From Lactobacillus sp. (GTDB lineage Bacteria; Bacillota; Bacilli; Lactobacillales; Lactobacillaceae): a stretch of DNA of 64,000 bases. Below the pieces are notes generated by a model that searched no databases, had not been told where the DNA came from, and saw only the letters and a list, made by a program, of their open reading frames with translations. Positions 11,147 through 20,800 of this stretch are shown here, in pieces (position 1 is the stretch's first letter; each line of letters opens with the position of its first letter). The stretch spans positions 124,001 to 188,000 of the forward strand of contig JAKVKU010000003.1 of NCBI GenBank assembly GCA_022484695.1, in the 5' to 3' direction. The position numbers were made by a program, and so were the translations under genes.

Positions 11147-11389
11147 CTATTTTTTCTTATTCATGGCTTGTTTTTGCTGTTGTTTCATCGCAATCATCAT
11201 CTGATTCAAGCGTTTTTGTGAGGGTTTTTGGCCCATCTGTGTCATCATTGTCCGCATCATGTCTTCATTAATTGGCGGGTTATCCGTCAAATATTTCTTC
11301 ATGTATTGACGGGCAATAAAAAACCCACCAATCACACCGACGATCAAGCCGATGACAACACCAATCGTTATTGCTAAACCTGTACTCAT
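11147..11389 (-). CDS. yneF: UPF0154 family membrane protein (YneF)
   Basis: An 80-residue protein with one N-terminal transmembrane helix rich in Gly and Val (about residues 5-25), followed by a basic cytoplasmic tail containing the family segment around [20 protein letters not shown]. It matches the YneF/UPF0154 family, whose function is unknown. In Bacillus it also lies close to lexA and ynzC, so the context supports the call. Confidence 0.85.
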   Translation of the reverse strand: MSTGLAITIGVVIGLIVGVIGGFFIARQYMKKYLTDNPPINEDMMRTMMTQMGQKPSQKRLNQMMIAMKQQQKQAMNKKK

Positions 11390-11462
11390 TTATCTGCCTC
11401 CGTTAGTTAAATGTTCACGTTTAATCATACACAACTCTAACCGTTTTGAAAACATAAAAAAG

Positions 11463-11720
11463 TTAATCGTCACGTAATCCTTTTTTTCTTTGAATATTTT
11501 GAACTTTTTTCGGGGTAACTTCCTTGCCATTTTTATCAAAAACACGTAACATCTCTATTTGAGAACGGAAACCACTTTTAAAGTCCGCAAGGTAAGCTTG
11601 GCGTAATTTGTCCTGTTCTGCTTTTTCCGCCTCGGTTAAACCTTGTTCTTTTTTCTTACGGGCTAGTTCGTTGATCCGTTTGATGCGTTCTTGTGACTCC
11701 AAGTCTTTTTTTTCAGACAT
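11463..11720 (-). CDS. ynzC: DUF896/UPF0291 family protein (YnzC)
   Basis: The 85-residue, highly charged protein has the two-helix YnzC pattern: a helical hairpin with RINELARKKKEQGLTEAEK, then a segment reading YLADFKSGFRSQI. No function is established for the family. The gene is divergent from lexA; in Bacillus the same neighbourhood belongs to the SOS-regulated lexA-yneA-yneB-ynzC region, but here no yneA or yneB is present. The LexA-box-like site in the shared intergenic region could affect both genes. Confidence 0.85.
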   Translation of the reverse strand: MSEKKDLESQERIKRINELARKKKEQGLTEAEKAEQDKLRQAYLADFKSGFRSQIEMLRVFDKNGKEVTPKKVQNIQRKKGLRDD

Positions 11721-11741
11721 ACAAATCTTCCTTTCTAATAT

Positions 11742-11755
11742 CGAACATTTGTTTT
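11742..11755. promoter_or_regulatory. LexA (SOS) box upstream of lexA
   Basis: CGAACATTTGTTTT matches the Gram-positive LexA consensus CGAACRNRYGTTYG at 12 of 14 positions. It touches the lexA -35 element, so it fits autorepression. Confidence 0.6.
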
Positions 11756-11782
11756 GAACTGGATTTCGTTGTATGGTACACT
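11754..11782 (+). promoter_or_regulatory. promoter of lexA
   Basis: TTGAAC (11754-11759) and TACACT (11777-11782) are separated by 17 bases. The LexA box overlaps the -35 side. Confidence 0.7.
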
Positions 11783-11811
11783 CAATCTATACAGAAATAA
11801 GAGGTGAAAAT

Positions 11812-12432
11812 ATGCCAAAGAAAACTGAAAACTCCAAACAATTGGAAATTCTACGTTTCATTTTTGAACAGGTCAATATTCACGGTTATCCACCAACTGT
11901 TCGTGAAATTGGTGAAGCCGTTGACCTTTCTTCAACGTCAACTGTTCATGGTCATCTAACCCGGCTGCAAAAAAAAGGCTATATTCAAAAGGATCCCACC
12001 AAACCCCGGGCCATTGAACTAACAGCTGCAGGTCTGGATGCCATCGGTCAACCACCTCGTAAGATTCCGCTACTGGGAGTGGTAACCGCTGGCGTACCGA
12101 TTTTAGCTGTTGAAAATGCCACCGAATACTTCCCAATCCCGCCAAATATTGTGGATGCCCGCGATGTCTTTATGTTGACCATCCACGGGGACAGTATGAT
12201 CAATGCTGGAATTTTAAACAATGATAAAGTCATTGTCCGCAAACAAACCTATGCTGATAATGGTGATATTGTCATCGCCATGACTGACGATAACGAAGCC
12301 ACGTGTAAACGTTTCTTCCGTGAGAACAATCAGTACCGGCTGCAACCTGAAAACGATGCCTATGCACCAATCATTTTAGACAGTGTCACCATCTTAGGTA
12401 AAGTCATCAGCTTATATCGCGACACCGTTTAA
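11812..12432 (+). CDS. lexA: LexA repressor
   Basis: LexA represses SOS genes and cleaves itself when RecA is activated by DNA damage. The 206-residue protein has an N-terminal winged helix (residues 1-70, with [13 protein letters not shown] and TVHGHLTRL), the cleavage site Ala93-Gly94 in VTAGV, catalytic Ser128 in HGDSM, and Lys166 in the TCKRF segment. The ATG at 11812 follows GAGGTGAAAAT; a longer in-frame reading from 11773 lacks a binding site and overlaps the promoter. It is divergent from ynzC. Confidence 0.96.
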   Translation: MPKKTENSKQLEILRFIFEQVNIHGYPPTVREIGEAVDLSSTSTVHGHLTRLQKKGYIQKDPTKPRAIELTAAGLDAIGQPPRKIPLLGVVTAGVPILAVENATEYFPIPPNIVDARDVFMLTIHGDSMINAGILNNDKVIVRKQTYADNGDIVIAMTDDNEATCKRFFRENNQYRLQPENDAYAPIILDSVTILGKVISLYRDTV

Positions 12433-12449
12433 CCAATTTCATCAACTAT

Positions 12450-12495
12450 AAAAAAAGCTGCAAGTAGCCCACTGGGGTAACTTGCAGTCTTTTTA
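12450..12495. terminator. bidirectional terminator between lexA and rplS
   Basis: CTGCAAGT pairs with ACTTGCAG, with inner CCC/GGG pairs, flanked by six A residues and by TCTTTTT. It serves both convergent genes. Confidence 0.85.
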
Positions 12496-12843
12496 TTAAC
12501 GACGCGCTTCTTTAATTCTAGCTGCTTTACCACGTAATGCACGTAGGTAATAAAGTTTCGCACGGCGAACACGACCATGACGTGTGACTTCAATTTCAGC
12601 GACACGTGGCGTATGCAATGGGAATGTTCTTTCAACACCAACACCACTACTGATCTTACGAACAGTATAAGTAGCTTGGATACCAGTCCCGCGACGCTTG
12701 ATTACGACGCCTTCAAATAACTGGATACGTTCACGTGTGCCTTCGACAACGCGTACGTGAACACGAACGGAATCCCCAGGGCGAAAGTCTGGGATATCGG
12801 TCCGTAATTGGCCTTTGGTTAATTCTTGAATCAATGGATTCAT
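12496..12843 (-). CDS. rplS: 50S ribosomal protein L19
   Basis: L19 sits at the subunit interface of the large subunit. The 115-residue sequence is typical, with the [15 protein letters not shown] segment near residue 22, [12 protein letters not shown], and the [10 protein letters not shown] segment near the end. It is transcribed after trmD and rimM in position but has its own promoter and leader, and ends at a strong terminator. Confidence 0.97.
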   Translation of the reverse strand: MNPLIQELTKGQLRTDIPDFRPGDSVRVHVRVVEGTRERIQLFEGVVIKRRGTGIQATYTVRKISSGVGVERTFPLHTPRVAEIEVTRHGRVRRAKLYYLRALRGKAARIKEARR

Positions 12844-12864
12844 TTTAAGCTCTCCTTTATAACA

Positions 12865-12899
12865 AACATTCGTAAGTCAAGTACCCCCAGCGGAATGTT
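12865..12899 (-). ncRNA. L19 leader-type cis-regulatory RNA
   Basis: In the rplS leader, AACATTC and GAATGTT (minus-strand mRNA) form a stem enclosing a CCGCTGGGGGTACTTGAC loop. This resembles the Firmicutes L19 leader element, thought to be feedback-controlled by L19. A covariance-model search with that family would settle it. Confidence 0.6.
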
Positions 12900-12929
12900 G
12901 TTGATAGTGATCATACATCACAAGTTAAA

Positions 12930-12958
12930 ATACTAGCATAGAAATCTATGCGTGTAAA
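12930..12958 (-). promoter_or_regulatory. promoter of rplS
   Basis: Minus-strand TTTACA (12953-12958) and TAGTAT (12930-12935) are spaced 17 bases apart, about 90 bases upstream of the rplS start. Confidence 0.7.
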
Positions 12959-12967
12959 GATTTTTTC

Positions 12968-13696
12968 TTAACAGGGCACATTGTTTTTAATATCCCGCAA
13001 CATTTTCGCGGCTTCTGCTGGCAAGTCCAGGTGCTGCAATAACTCTGGGCGCTGTTCATAAGTCCGCTTTAAGGACTGATATAGCCGCCACTGGCGAATT
13101 TTTTCATGATTGCCACTCAATAATACCGGGGGCACGACTTTGTCCTCATAGACCTCAGGGCGGGTATATTGGGGGTATTCCAGCAATCCTTTGGAAAACG
13201 AATCCGAGCCCGCTGAAGCTGTATTGCCTAATACACCGGGTATTAACCGGGAAATGGCATCAATCATCACCATGGCACCAAGCTCGCCGCCGGTCACCAC
13301 AAAATCTCCGATGGAAACCACATCGGTGGCTAAATCATAAATACGATGATCGTACCCTTCGTAATGGCCACAAATGAAGGCAAGTTCTTGTTCTTGGGCC
13401 AGGGATTGGGCCATCTTTTGATCAAAAGTTTGCCCTGCTGGATCTAAGATAATGACCCGGCGCTTGGGATTATCCCCCAAAGTCGCCATGGCCCGATAAA
13501 TCGGCTGGGGCATTAATAACATCCCGGCGCCGCCACCATAAGGTGTATCATCGACTTGCTGATGCTTATTTACGGCAAAATCTCGAAAATTGATTAAGTT
13601 TATCTCTAAAATAGCTTTTTCTTGGGCCTTACCCAAAAGCGATGTATTCAGTGGCGCGAACATCTCAGGAAATAAGGTCATCACACTAATTTTCAC
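12968..13696 (-). CDS. trmD: tRNA (guanine-N1-)-methyltransferase
   Basis: TrmD methylates G37 of tRNAs reading CNN codons, preventing frameshifts. The 242-residue protein has the SPOUT trefoil-knot motifs: ICGHYEGYDHRI near residue 111, and SIGDFVVTGGELGAM near residue 131, plus the PYGGGAGML segment near 53. It overlaps rimM by 11 bases and follows the common rimM-trmD-rplS order. Confidence 0.97.
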   Translation of the reverse strand: MKISVMTLFPEMFAPLNTSLLGKAQEKAILEINLINFRDFAVNKHQQVDDTPYGGGAGMLLMPQPIYRAMATLGDNPKRRVIILDPAGQTFDQKMAQSLAQEQELAFICGHYEGYDHRIYDLATDVVSIGDFVVTGGELGAMVMIDAISRLIPGVLGNTASAGSDSFSKGLLEYPQYTRPEVYEDKVVPPVLLSGNHEKIRQWRLYQSLKRTYEQRPELLQHLDLPAEAAKMLRDIKNNVPC

Positions 13697-14219
13697 GAAT
13701 CAATCCCTCCGGAAGTTCAACCAGCGCTGTACCGGCTTGAATATCAATCTTTTTAAAAATCGTCTTTAAAAAGGGAATCAAGATTTCTCCATATTTCGGG
13801 GAAGCCACCACCCAAACATCGTTTGGCCCCAGTGCCAAGATCTCTTTAACTGGCCCATACGTCTCTGCTGTGCTGGCATCAATAATATTTAAGCCGATAA
13901 TATCATGATAGTAATATTCATCGTCATTTAATTCATCTGCTGCCCGGTCATCACCGGCAACCAATAAATCGGCCCCTTTGTACTGCTCCACGGCATTGAT
14001 ATCTGAAAATGCATCAAATTTGACGATCCAAAGATTCTTCTGCTTTCGAACCGAGACTATCTGCACTGGTATTTTCTCGGTTTTGGCATCAATATATAGC
14101 TTGGCGCCAGTGGCAAACCGCTGGTCACTAAAATCCGTTTCGGCCATGACCCGAACTTCACCCTTAATGCCCTGGGTATTGACAATTTTACCGACTTTAT
14201 AATATTTTTGCTCCGTCAT
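13686..14219 (-). CDS. rimM: 16S rRNA processing protein RimM
   Basis: RimM assists maturation of the 30S head. The 177-residue protein has the N-terminal barrel beginning KVGKIVNTQGIKGEVRV and a C-terminal PRC-barrel with YYHDIIGL and ending ELPEGLI. I place the start at the ATG 14219, with GGAG six bases upstream; an in-frame TTG at 14231 has no such site. It overlaps trmD by 11 bases. Confidence 0.95.
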   Translation of the reverse strand: MTEQKYYKVGKIVNTQGIKGEVRVMAETDFSDQRFATGAKLYIDAKTEKIPVQIVSVRKQKNLWIVKFDAFSDINAVEQYKGADLLVAGDDRAADELNDDEYYYHDIIGLNIIDASTAETYGPVKEILALGPNDVWVVASPKYGEILIPFLKTIFKKIDIQAGTALVELPEGLIREN

Positions 14220-14252
14220 CTCTATCTCCAATCCAACTGACCTAAATTAGTA

Positions 14253-14289
14253 TAAGAAAATAGAGGCCTGACAAACTGTCCGGCCTCTA
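14253..14289 (-). terminator. terminator between khpA and rimM
   Basis: TAGAGGCC pairs with GGCCTCTA, extended by GACA/TGTC, and the minus strand continues TTTTCTT. This separates the rpsP-khpA unit from rimM-trmD. Confidence 0.8.
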
Positions 14290-14348
14290 CATACAGATAA
14301 GATATTGCCACAATAGTTGCCCATTGTTCAAAAATTTAACGAATACTA

Positions 14349-14585
14349 TTAGTTAATATTCAATCGAACGCGTTTACCGTAGTCGGTTTTAGCCGCATAG
14401 ACAATGTTACGAATTGCTTGCACAACTCGACCTTGTCGACCAATGATCCGACCAACATCTTCGGGATCAAGGCTTAAATCAAACTCCATAAATTTATCTG
14501 ATTCATGTTGTTTTAATTCAAACTTCTCCGGATAACTGCACATCGGCTTGACGATCAATTCGATCAATTTTGTAATATCTACCAT
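14349..14585 (-). CDS. khpA: KH-domain RNA-binding protein KhpA (YlqC)
   Basis: A 78-residue single KH-domain protein. The GxxG RNA-binding loop reads GRQG within VGRIIGRQGRVVQAIR (about residues 43-58). KhpA pairs with KhpB/Jag in other Firmicutes and influences cell elongation through RNA binding; that role here is inferred. It lies seven bases after rpsP, the standard order, and ends before a terminator. Confidence 0.93.
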   Translation of the reverse strand: MVDITKLIELIVKPMCSYPEKFELKQHESDKFMEFDLSLDPEDVGRIIGRQGRVVQAIRNIVYAAKTDYGKRVRLNIN

Positions 14586-14592
14586 AATTTAA

Positions 14593-14868
14593 TTATTTCT
14601 TAGCAAAACGTGCTTCATGATATTTCTTCATAATACCTTGAGAAGAAAGTAAATTATGAACAGTATCTGAAGGTTGAGCACCCTTTTGCAACCAATCCAA
14701 GATTACGTCTTCATCCAGTTTCAATTGAACTGGTTCAGAAATTGGGTTATAGAAACCAACTTCTTGAATAAAACGACCATCACGTGGTGCGCGAGAATCA
14801 GCAACTACGATACGGTAGAAAGGTTTACGTTTAGAACCCATACGTTTCATGCGAATTTTTACAGCCAA
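14593..14868 (-). CDS. rpsP: 30S ribosomal protein S16
   Basis: S16 is an early-assembly small-subunit protein. The 91-residue product begins (M)[20 protein letters not shown], the canonical N-terminus. The start is a TTG at 14868 with GGAGG seven bases upstream; an in-frame ATG further up (14895) gives a nine-residue extension that does not belong to the family. It has its own promoter after ffh and is followed by khpA. Confidence 0.95.
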   Translation of the reverse strand: MAVKIRMKRMGSKRKPFYRIVVADSRAPRDGRFIQEVGFYNPISEPVQLKLDEDVILDWLQKGAQPSDTVHNLLSSQGIMKKYHEARFAKK

Positions 14869-14903
14869 ATATGACACCTCCAAATATTTTATCAACGCAA
14901 ATA

Positions 14904-14932
14904 AATATACCAGTATTCATCTCACATGTAAA
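14904..14932 (-). promoter_or_regulatory. promoter of rpsP-khpA
   Basis: Minus-strand TTTACA (14927-14932) and TATATT (14904-14909) are exactly 17 bases apart in the short ffh-rpsP gap. Confidence 0.7.
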
Positions 14933-14950
14933 GAGTTTTTTCTTTACAGT

Positions 14951-16387
14951 TTAAGATTTAAACCGTTTGGCGTTTTTTAAGCGCTTTTTTTTACGTTTCT
15001 TTTGCTTACGGGCCATGGAATGCATCGCCATTTTACCCAGGCGGCCCTGGACGCCATTGCCAAACATCTGCTCCATGCCATTCATGTTGCCCTTACTCAT
15101 TTGTTGCATCATTTTTTTAGAGGTATCAAATTGCTTGATCACCCGGTTGACCTCTTGAACTGGTCGCCCGGACCCGCCGGCCAGCCGACGTTTACGACTG
15201 GCATTTAACAAATCGGGATTTTCCCGCTCTTTTGGCGTCATGGAATAAACGATTGCTTTAATATGATCCAAGTCTTTCGGCTGGATATTCATATTTTTCA
15301 TGGCCGGATTATTGGCCATCCCCGGAATCATTTTCATGATTTCATCAATAGGGCCCATGTTTTGGATTTGATCCATTTGGTCCAAAAAGTCATTAAAATC
15401 AAAGCTGTTCTCTTTGATTTTATCGGCCATTTCTTGAGCCTGTTTTTCATCATAATCCGTCTGGGCCTTTTCAATCAGGGATAACATATCCCCCATGCCC
15501 AAGATTCGGTTTGCCATCCGGTCGGGATAAAAAACATCTAACTGATCAAGTTTTTCACCTTGTCCGGTAAACTTAATGGGTTTACCAGTCACTTCACGGA
15601 TAGATAAAGCCGCCCCACCACGGGTATCCCCGTCTAACTTGGTCAAAACGACCCCAGTGATATTTAAGCGTTTATTAAATCCTTCGGCAACTTCTGTAGC
15701 TGCTTGACCGGTCATGGCATCCACTGTTAGCAAAATTTCGGTGGGATGCACTTCATTTTCGATGTTAGCAAGTTCTGTCATGAGTTTGTCATCAATTTGC
15801 AGGCGACCGGCGGTATCAATAATGACGTAATCATTTTTTTGTAGGTCGGCTTGCACCATACCTTGTTTGACAATATCCACCGGATCATGGTCGGTCCCCA
15901 TGTCAAAGACTGGTACGTCCAATTGCTGCCCAATGGTTTTTAATTGTTCCACGGCGGCTGGCCGATAAACATCGGCAGCAATCATTAATGGCCGCGCTTT
16001 TTGCGTCTTCATTAAATAATTAGCTAATTTACCGGCAGTGGTGGTTTTACCAGCCCCTTGTAACCCCACCATCATGATAATCGTGGGGATATGCGGTGCT
16101 TTATTTAAGGGTACAGCAGCGTCGCCCATGGTCTTGGTCAATTCATCATTCACGATTTTAATAACTTGCTGGGCTGGTGATAAACTATCTAATACTTCTG
16201 CCCCAACAGCTCGATCACGAACTTTTTTCACAAAATCTTTAACAACGGTAAAATTGACATCGGCTTCTAAAAGGGCTAAACGGACTTCACGCATCATTTC
16301 ACGCACGTCTGCTTCAGAAACTTTCCCCTTCTTACGTAACTTACCGATGGCATTTTGAAGGCGTTCAGAGAGACTTTCAAAAGCCAA
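14951..16387 (-). CDS. ffh: signal recognition particle protein Ffh
   Basis: Ffh binds signal sequences and 4.5S/6S RNA and delivers ribosomes to FtsY at the membrane. The 478 residues show the N domain, the GTPase G domain with P-loop GLQGAGKTTT (about 106-115), DTAGR and TKLDGDTRGG, and a C-terminal methionine-rich M domain from about residue 300. The start is best placed at a TTG (16387) giving (M)AFESLSERL, with AAGGA nine bases upstream; the ATG three codons before has no spacing. It follows ylxM by 15 bases. Confidence 0.95.
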   Translation of the reverse strand: MAFESLSERLQNAIGKLRKKGKVSEADVREMMREVRLALLEADVNFTVVKDFVKKVRDRAVGAEVLDSLSPAQQVIKIVNDELTKTMGDAAVPLNKAPHIPTIIMMVGLQGAGKTTTAGKLANYLMKTQKARPLMIAADVYRPAAVEQLKTIGQQLDVPVFDMGTDHDPVDIVKQGMVQADLQKNDYVIIDTAGRLQIDDKLMTELANIENEVHPTEILLTVDAMTGQAATEVAEGFNKRLNITGVVLTKLDGDTRGGAALSIREVTGKPIKFTGQGEKLDQLDVFYPDRMANRILGMGDMLSLIEKAQTDYDEKQAQEMADKIKENSFDFNDFLDQMDQIQNMGPIDEIMKMIPGMANNPAMKNMNIQPKDLDHIKAIVYSMTPKERENPDLLNASRKRRLAGGSGRPVQEVNRVIKQFDTSKKMMQQMSKGNMNGMEQMFGNGVQGRLGKMAMHSMARKQKKRKKKRLKNAKRFKS

Positions 16388-16402
16388 ATTTATCATTCCT
16401 TT

Positions 16403-16744
16403 TTAGTCATCTAATGTATGTTCTAAATGTGTTACTAGGTCTCTTAATACTGTATCATCTGGATAAGTTTTTGCAATATATTTTTCTAAGCGATCAATCG
16501 TGGTACTTTGCTGTTGATAGTGTTCATAGAGTTTAAGCTTACTTTCGTAGTCACTTAAAATTTGTTCCGTGCGATGGATATTGTCATAAACGGCTTGTCG
16601 ACTCACTGAAAATGTTTCGGCGATTTCCCCTAGGGAATAATCGTCTCGATAATAAAACTGGATATAATCATTTTGTTTTTTGGTCAATAAAGAGCCGTAA
16701 AAATCAAACAGTTCATTGACCCGATTATTTTTTTCAAGTTCCAA
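16403..16744 (-). CDS. ylxM: UPF0122 DNA-binding protein YlxM
   Basis: YlxM is a small helix-turn-helix protein always found next to ffh/ftsY; in streptococci it modulates the SRP pathway. The 113 residues include a sigma-region-4-like HTH ([21 protein letters not shown], about residues 37-58). The start is probably TTG at 16744, which gives [16 protein letters not shown] with AGGTGA upstream; the GTG at 16753 overlaps that binding site. It sits between ftsY and ffh. Confidence 0.9.
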   Translation of the reverse strand: MELEKNNRVNELFDFYGSLLTKKQNDYIQFYYRDDYSLGEIAETFSVSRQAVYDNIHRTEQILSDYESKLKLYEHYQQQSTTIDRLEKYIAKTYPDDTVLRDLVTHLEHTLDD

Positions 16745-16753
16745 CCCTTTCAC

Positions 16754-17857
16754 CTACTTTTCAGCGTCGTGGGTATCAGCTGGTGTGGTCTGCTCATTTG
16801 CTTCCGTGGTGTGAACCGGATCTAAATCTTCGGTTGACGCTGCTTTACTGGGGGCAATCAGACCCTTAAATAAGCCATAGACAAATTCATCAGGTTTAAA
16901 GTCTTGTAAATCATCCATTTGCTCTCCCAATCCAACTAGTTTCACTGGAATATGCAATTCATTACGAATCGCTAAGACGATGCCACCTTTGGCGGTGCCA
17001 TCTAGTTTGGTCAATACGATGCCTGACACTTGGGTCGTCTCATTAAATTGTTTAGCTTGGGACAGGGCATTTTGACCGGTAGTCGCATCTAAGACTAACA
17101 GGACTTCTTGGGGGGCATTGGGCAATTCTTTTTGAATGACCCGCTTGATTTTTTCAAGTTCTTTCATCAGATTCACTTTATTTTGCAGACGACCGGCTGT
17201 ATCCACCAGTAACACATCTGCTTGTTGGGCAATGGTCGCTTCGACCGCATCATAAACCACTGACGCCGGATCACTGCCAGCCGCACTGGCAATAACCGGG
17301 ACTTGATCACGCTTGCCCCATTCTTGTAACTGTTCAATAGCCCCGGCTCTAAAGGTATCCGCGGCGGCTAACAGGACTTTTTTGCCTTGACTTTGTAGGC
17401 GGTGGGCTAATTTACCCACGGTGGTGGTTTTACCCGCCCCATTCACGCCAACAAATAAAAAGACCGTGGGGCCTTCTTGGGCATAGTGCAACGTATTATC
17501 TTCTTTTTCGCCAGCTTCCCCATAGATATCCACTAATTTTTGCACAATAACTTGGGATACTTCGTCGGTGCGTTTCACGTTTTTAAGCTTAACTTCTTCA
17601 CGCAGGGCATCACTGATTTGTAGTGCCGTTTCATAACCTACATCAGATTCAATCAGCATTTCTTCCAGATCATCAAAGAAAGCTTCATCAACGGTTCGGA
17701 AGTTCGCAAATAAGGCATTGATCTTCTCCCCAAAAGTTTGCCGGGATTTTTTTAAGCCGGCATCATATTTTTGGGTGGTTTCTTGTTGGGCTTCTGGCAC
17801 TTTTTCTTCAGGTTTATTGCCAGTAAAAGCCTGTTTGATTTTATCAAATAATCCCAT
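16754..17857 (-). CDS. ftsY: signal recognition particle receptor FtsY
   Basis: FtsY is the membrane-associated SRP receptor GTPase. The 367 residues have a charged N-terminal A region, an N domain, and a G domain with GVNGAGKTTTVGKLA (about 137-151), DTAGR and TKLDGTAKGG. A C-terminal tail of about 30 residues rich in Thr, Glu and Asp follows the core. The ATG has AAGGAG upstream. The order rnc-smc-ftsY-ylxM-ffh is the Firmicutes standard. Confidence 0.96.
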   Translation of the reverse strand: MGLFDKIKQAFTGNKPEEKVPEAQQETTQKYDAGLKKSRQTFGEKINALFANFRTVDEAFFDDLEEMLIESDVGYETALQISDALREEVKLKNVKRTDEVSQVIVQKLVDIYGEAGEKEDNTLHYAQEGPTVFLFVGVNGAGKTTTVGKLAHRLQSQGKKVLLAAADTFRAGAIEQLQEWGKRDQVPVIASAAGSDPASVVYDAVEATIAQQADVLLVDTAGRLQNKVNLMKELEKIKRVIQKELPNAPQEVLLVLDATTGQNALSQAKQFNETTQVSGIVLTKLDGTAKGGIVLAIRNELHIPVKLVGLGEQMDDLQDFKPDEFVYGLFKGLIAPSKAASTEDLDPVHTTEANEQTTPADTHDAEK

Positions 17858-17872
17858 ACTGATGCTCCTTTT

Positions 17873-20800
17873 CTAAGATTGGGTATTCGTTGTTTGTTCA
17901 GTCAAGGTAACTGAGACGATTTTTGACACCCCAGACTCCTCCATTGTAACACCGTACAGGCGATTTGCCCGCATCATGGTGCCCTTACGATGCGTGATAA
18001 CAATAAATTGTGTATCAGCATCATAAGCCCGCATAAAGTCTGCATAGCGATCCACATTGGTATCATCTAAGGAGGCTTCAACCTCATCTAAAATACAAAA
18101 TGGCACTGGCCGAACTTTAATAATTGCAAAAAGTAAGGTGATTGCCGTTAGGGCCCGTTCACCACCGGATAATAAGCTTAGCCGTTGGAGTTTTTTGCCT
18201 GGGGGTGAAGCTTTGATCTCAACACCCGTAGTTAACATATCGTCTGGATCAGTCAAGTCCAAACGGGCTTGGCCACCCCCAAACATTTGCGGAAAAACGG
18301 CCGTGAACGCCTTAGAAACCTCATGGAATGTCTTTTCAAAGCGGGCACTTACTTCCTGGTCCAGCTCTTGTATCGTTGCCATGAGCGTCTTTTGCGCCGT
18401 TAGGAGGTCATCGCGTTGCTGGGTCAAAAAGTCATAGCGAGATTTGGTAGTTTGATACTCATCAATGGCATTTAAATTCACGGGACCAATCTCATCTAAT
18501 CCCCGTTTTAATAACTTCAACCGTTGATTCATCGCGGCCTTGTCCTGCCCATTTAATGCGCCGACTTTTGCTTTTAAGGCTTCATAACTTTCATGGTAAT
18601 TGGTTTCTAATTCATTAAGATGTTCACTGATCTGGCGGGTCAACAGCTTGAAGGTTTGGGTAGTGGTAGCCAGTTCCGTTTTAGTGGCTTCCACTAACTC
18701 AATCTGGCGAGTGAGCTCAGTTTGATCCTGTTCAATCTGCGCCTTTTGAACCTGGCGCTTTTCCTGCAGTTGCTTGATAGTCGCAGTAATTGTTGTTAAC
18801 GTCTTTTGGCTAGCCTTGATAGCTGCTTTCAAGGCGGTCTTAGAAGTCACTTGGTGTGAACTTTGGGTTTTGATCATGGTGATTTTTTCCATCAAAGTTT
18901 GCAATTGTTGACTGACAACTTGCTGGCGCTGATCATTTGCCGTAACTTGCTGTTGTTTGGCCTTGACTTGTTCGCTAAGGCCAGCAGCTTGGATCAAAGC
19001 CTGATTTAACTTGGCACTAACGGCAGCTTGCTGGGTATCATAATCAGCCAATGTGTTTTTAAGCTGATCTATTTCCCCTTGCGTTTGGGCCATCGTTTCT
19101 GTAAGTCGGTCCTTTGCCTGTTGGTTTTTAGCCAGATCTTGGGCCAAATCTGTCTGTTGTTGTTTAGAACTATCTAAATTATAAGCCAGCGTTTTTAACT
19201 CCCGGGTCGTGTAATCAGCTTCAGTTTTGAGCTGAGTCAATTTTTCAGCTTCGTTAGAAGTTGCCATTGTTTGATCGTGACGCTGACCTTGCAATTGCGT
19301 CTGTTGGGTCAAAAGTGCTTCAACCTTGGCCTGTTGTGCCTTCGCCTGTTGTTGCTTGGCAGTTAGGGCTTGATCCATGGCTTTAATTTGGCCTTGGGCC
19401 TGTTGAATCGCTTGTCTTTGCTGTAATAAATTATGGCTGTGTTGGGCCGTGGCACCACCAGACATCGCCCCACTGGTACTGATCACATCCCCCTTTAAAG
19501 TGACGATGCGATAACGGTGGGCAATCGCCTGGGCCAAGGCGATGCCATGATCAATGGTATCCACCACTAGTAATGTTCCCAGTAAATGTTCAACAACCGG
19601 TTTAAATTTAGTCTCAAACTGGACCAATTCACTGGCTACCCCTATAAAACCTGGTATCTGATCTAATTGGGTTCGCGTTGTGGCGGCCACTTGAAATTGA
19701 CGAATCCGATTTAAGGGTAGGAAAGTGGCCCGGCCTTGCCGTTGTTGCCGCAATAACTGAATCCCTTGCTTAGCGGCTTGCTCATCGCCCACGACGATAT
19801 TTTGTAGTTGGGCCCCCAAGGTCGTCTCAATACTAAGTTGATAGCGTTCAGGTACCTCCATAAGTTCAGCCACCGCCCCATAGACCTGGGGTAATTGATC
19901 TCGGTGCTTTAGAATATACTTAGGGCCTTGGTAAAACCCGGTAAATTCCTGTTGCAGCGCTTTTAGGCTGGCCAATTTCGTTTGCGCCTGCTGATAAATT
20001 TGAGTGGCATTTAACAAGTCCGACCGCTGGTGCTGATAAGTTGTTTGGGCAGTTTGAACTTGTTTTTGAATCTCCGCAAGCTTTTCAACCACACTTTTTT
20101 GGGCGTGGGCTTTTGCGGACATTGTCTTTGTTAAGTGGGTGATTTGTGCCGTTAACTCGTCATGTTGCTGGTGCTTTTCGGCTTGCTGGGTTTGAATTCG
20201 CTGAATTTGTGTTGCTAAGATACTTTGTTGCTTGGTCAACATCACGATACTATTGCGAATTTGCGCGTTACGCTGCAATAAGTCCACATAAGTATCATTT
20301 CTAGCTTGAATTTGCTTGGTGATATCATCTTTAGAATGACCGGCTAGCTGCTGTAAATTGGCAATGTCATCACGCAGTTGTTGTTGTTGATTTAACAACG
20401 CTTGCGCTTTTGTTTGCAGGGTCACCCCAGTGTTTTGCAAAGTTTGCAATTCCGTTTGTAGCTGCGCTACACTTTTTTCATGTTCAGCCAATTGGTCGCT
20501 GGACTGATCCGTTTGCTGGGTAAACACCAGCAGCTGCCCCTTTTGAGCTTCTAAGTCCTTGGTAGTGGTCAAAAGAACTTGCTGTTTTTGATCCAAGCGT
20601 TGATCCACGTCAGCCTGGGTTGCTTTAACCGCGGTGAGCGTCTTGGTTAAACGGTCACGATTAGTGGTCAACTGTTGCACAGTTTGCTGGAGCTCTTGTA
20701 GCTTCAGTTGAGTAGCCTGTTTGTCTTGATACTTTTCGTCAATATTTAAGACCAGCCAACTTTTATGCAGCTGATCGTAGGCTTTTTTTTGTTCCAAATA

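Noticed and set aside
18057..18437. Plus-strand ORF opposite smc
   Set aside because: It lies in the antisense frame of a highly conserved domain and has no binding site; it is a shadow of smc.
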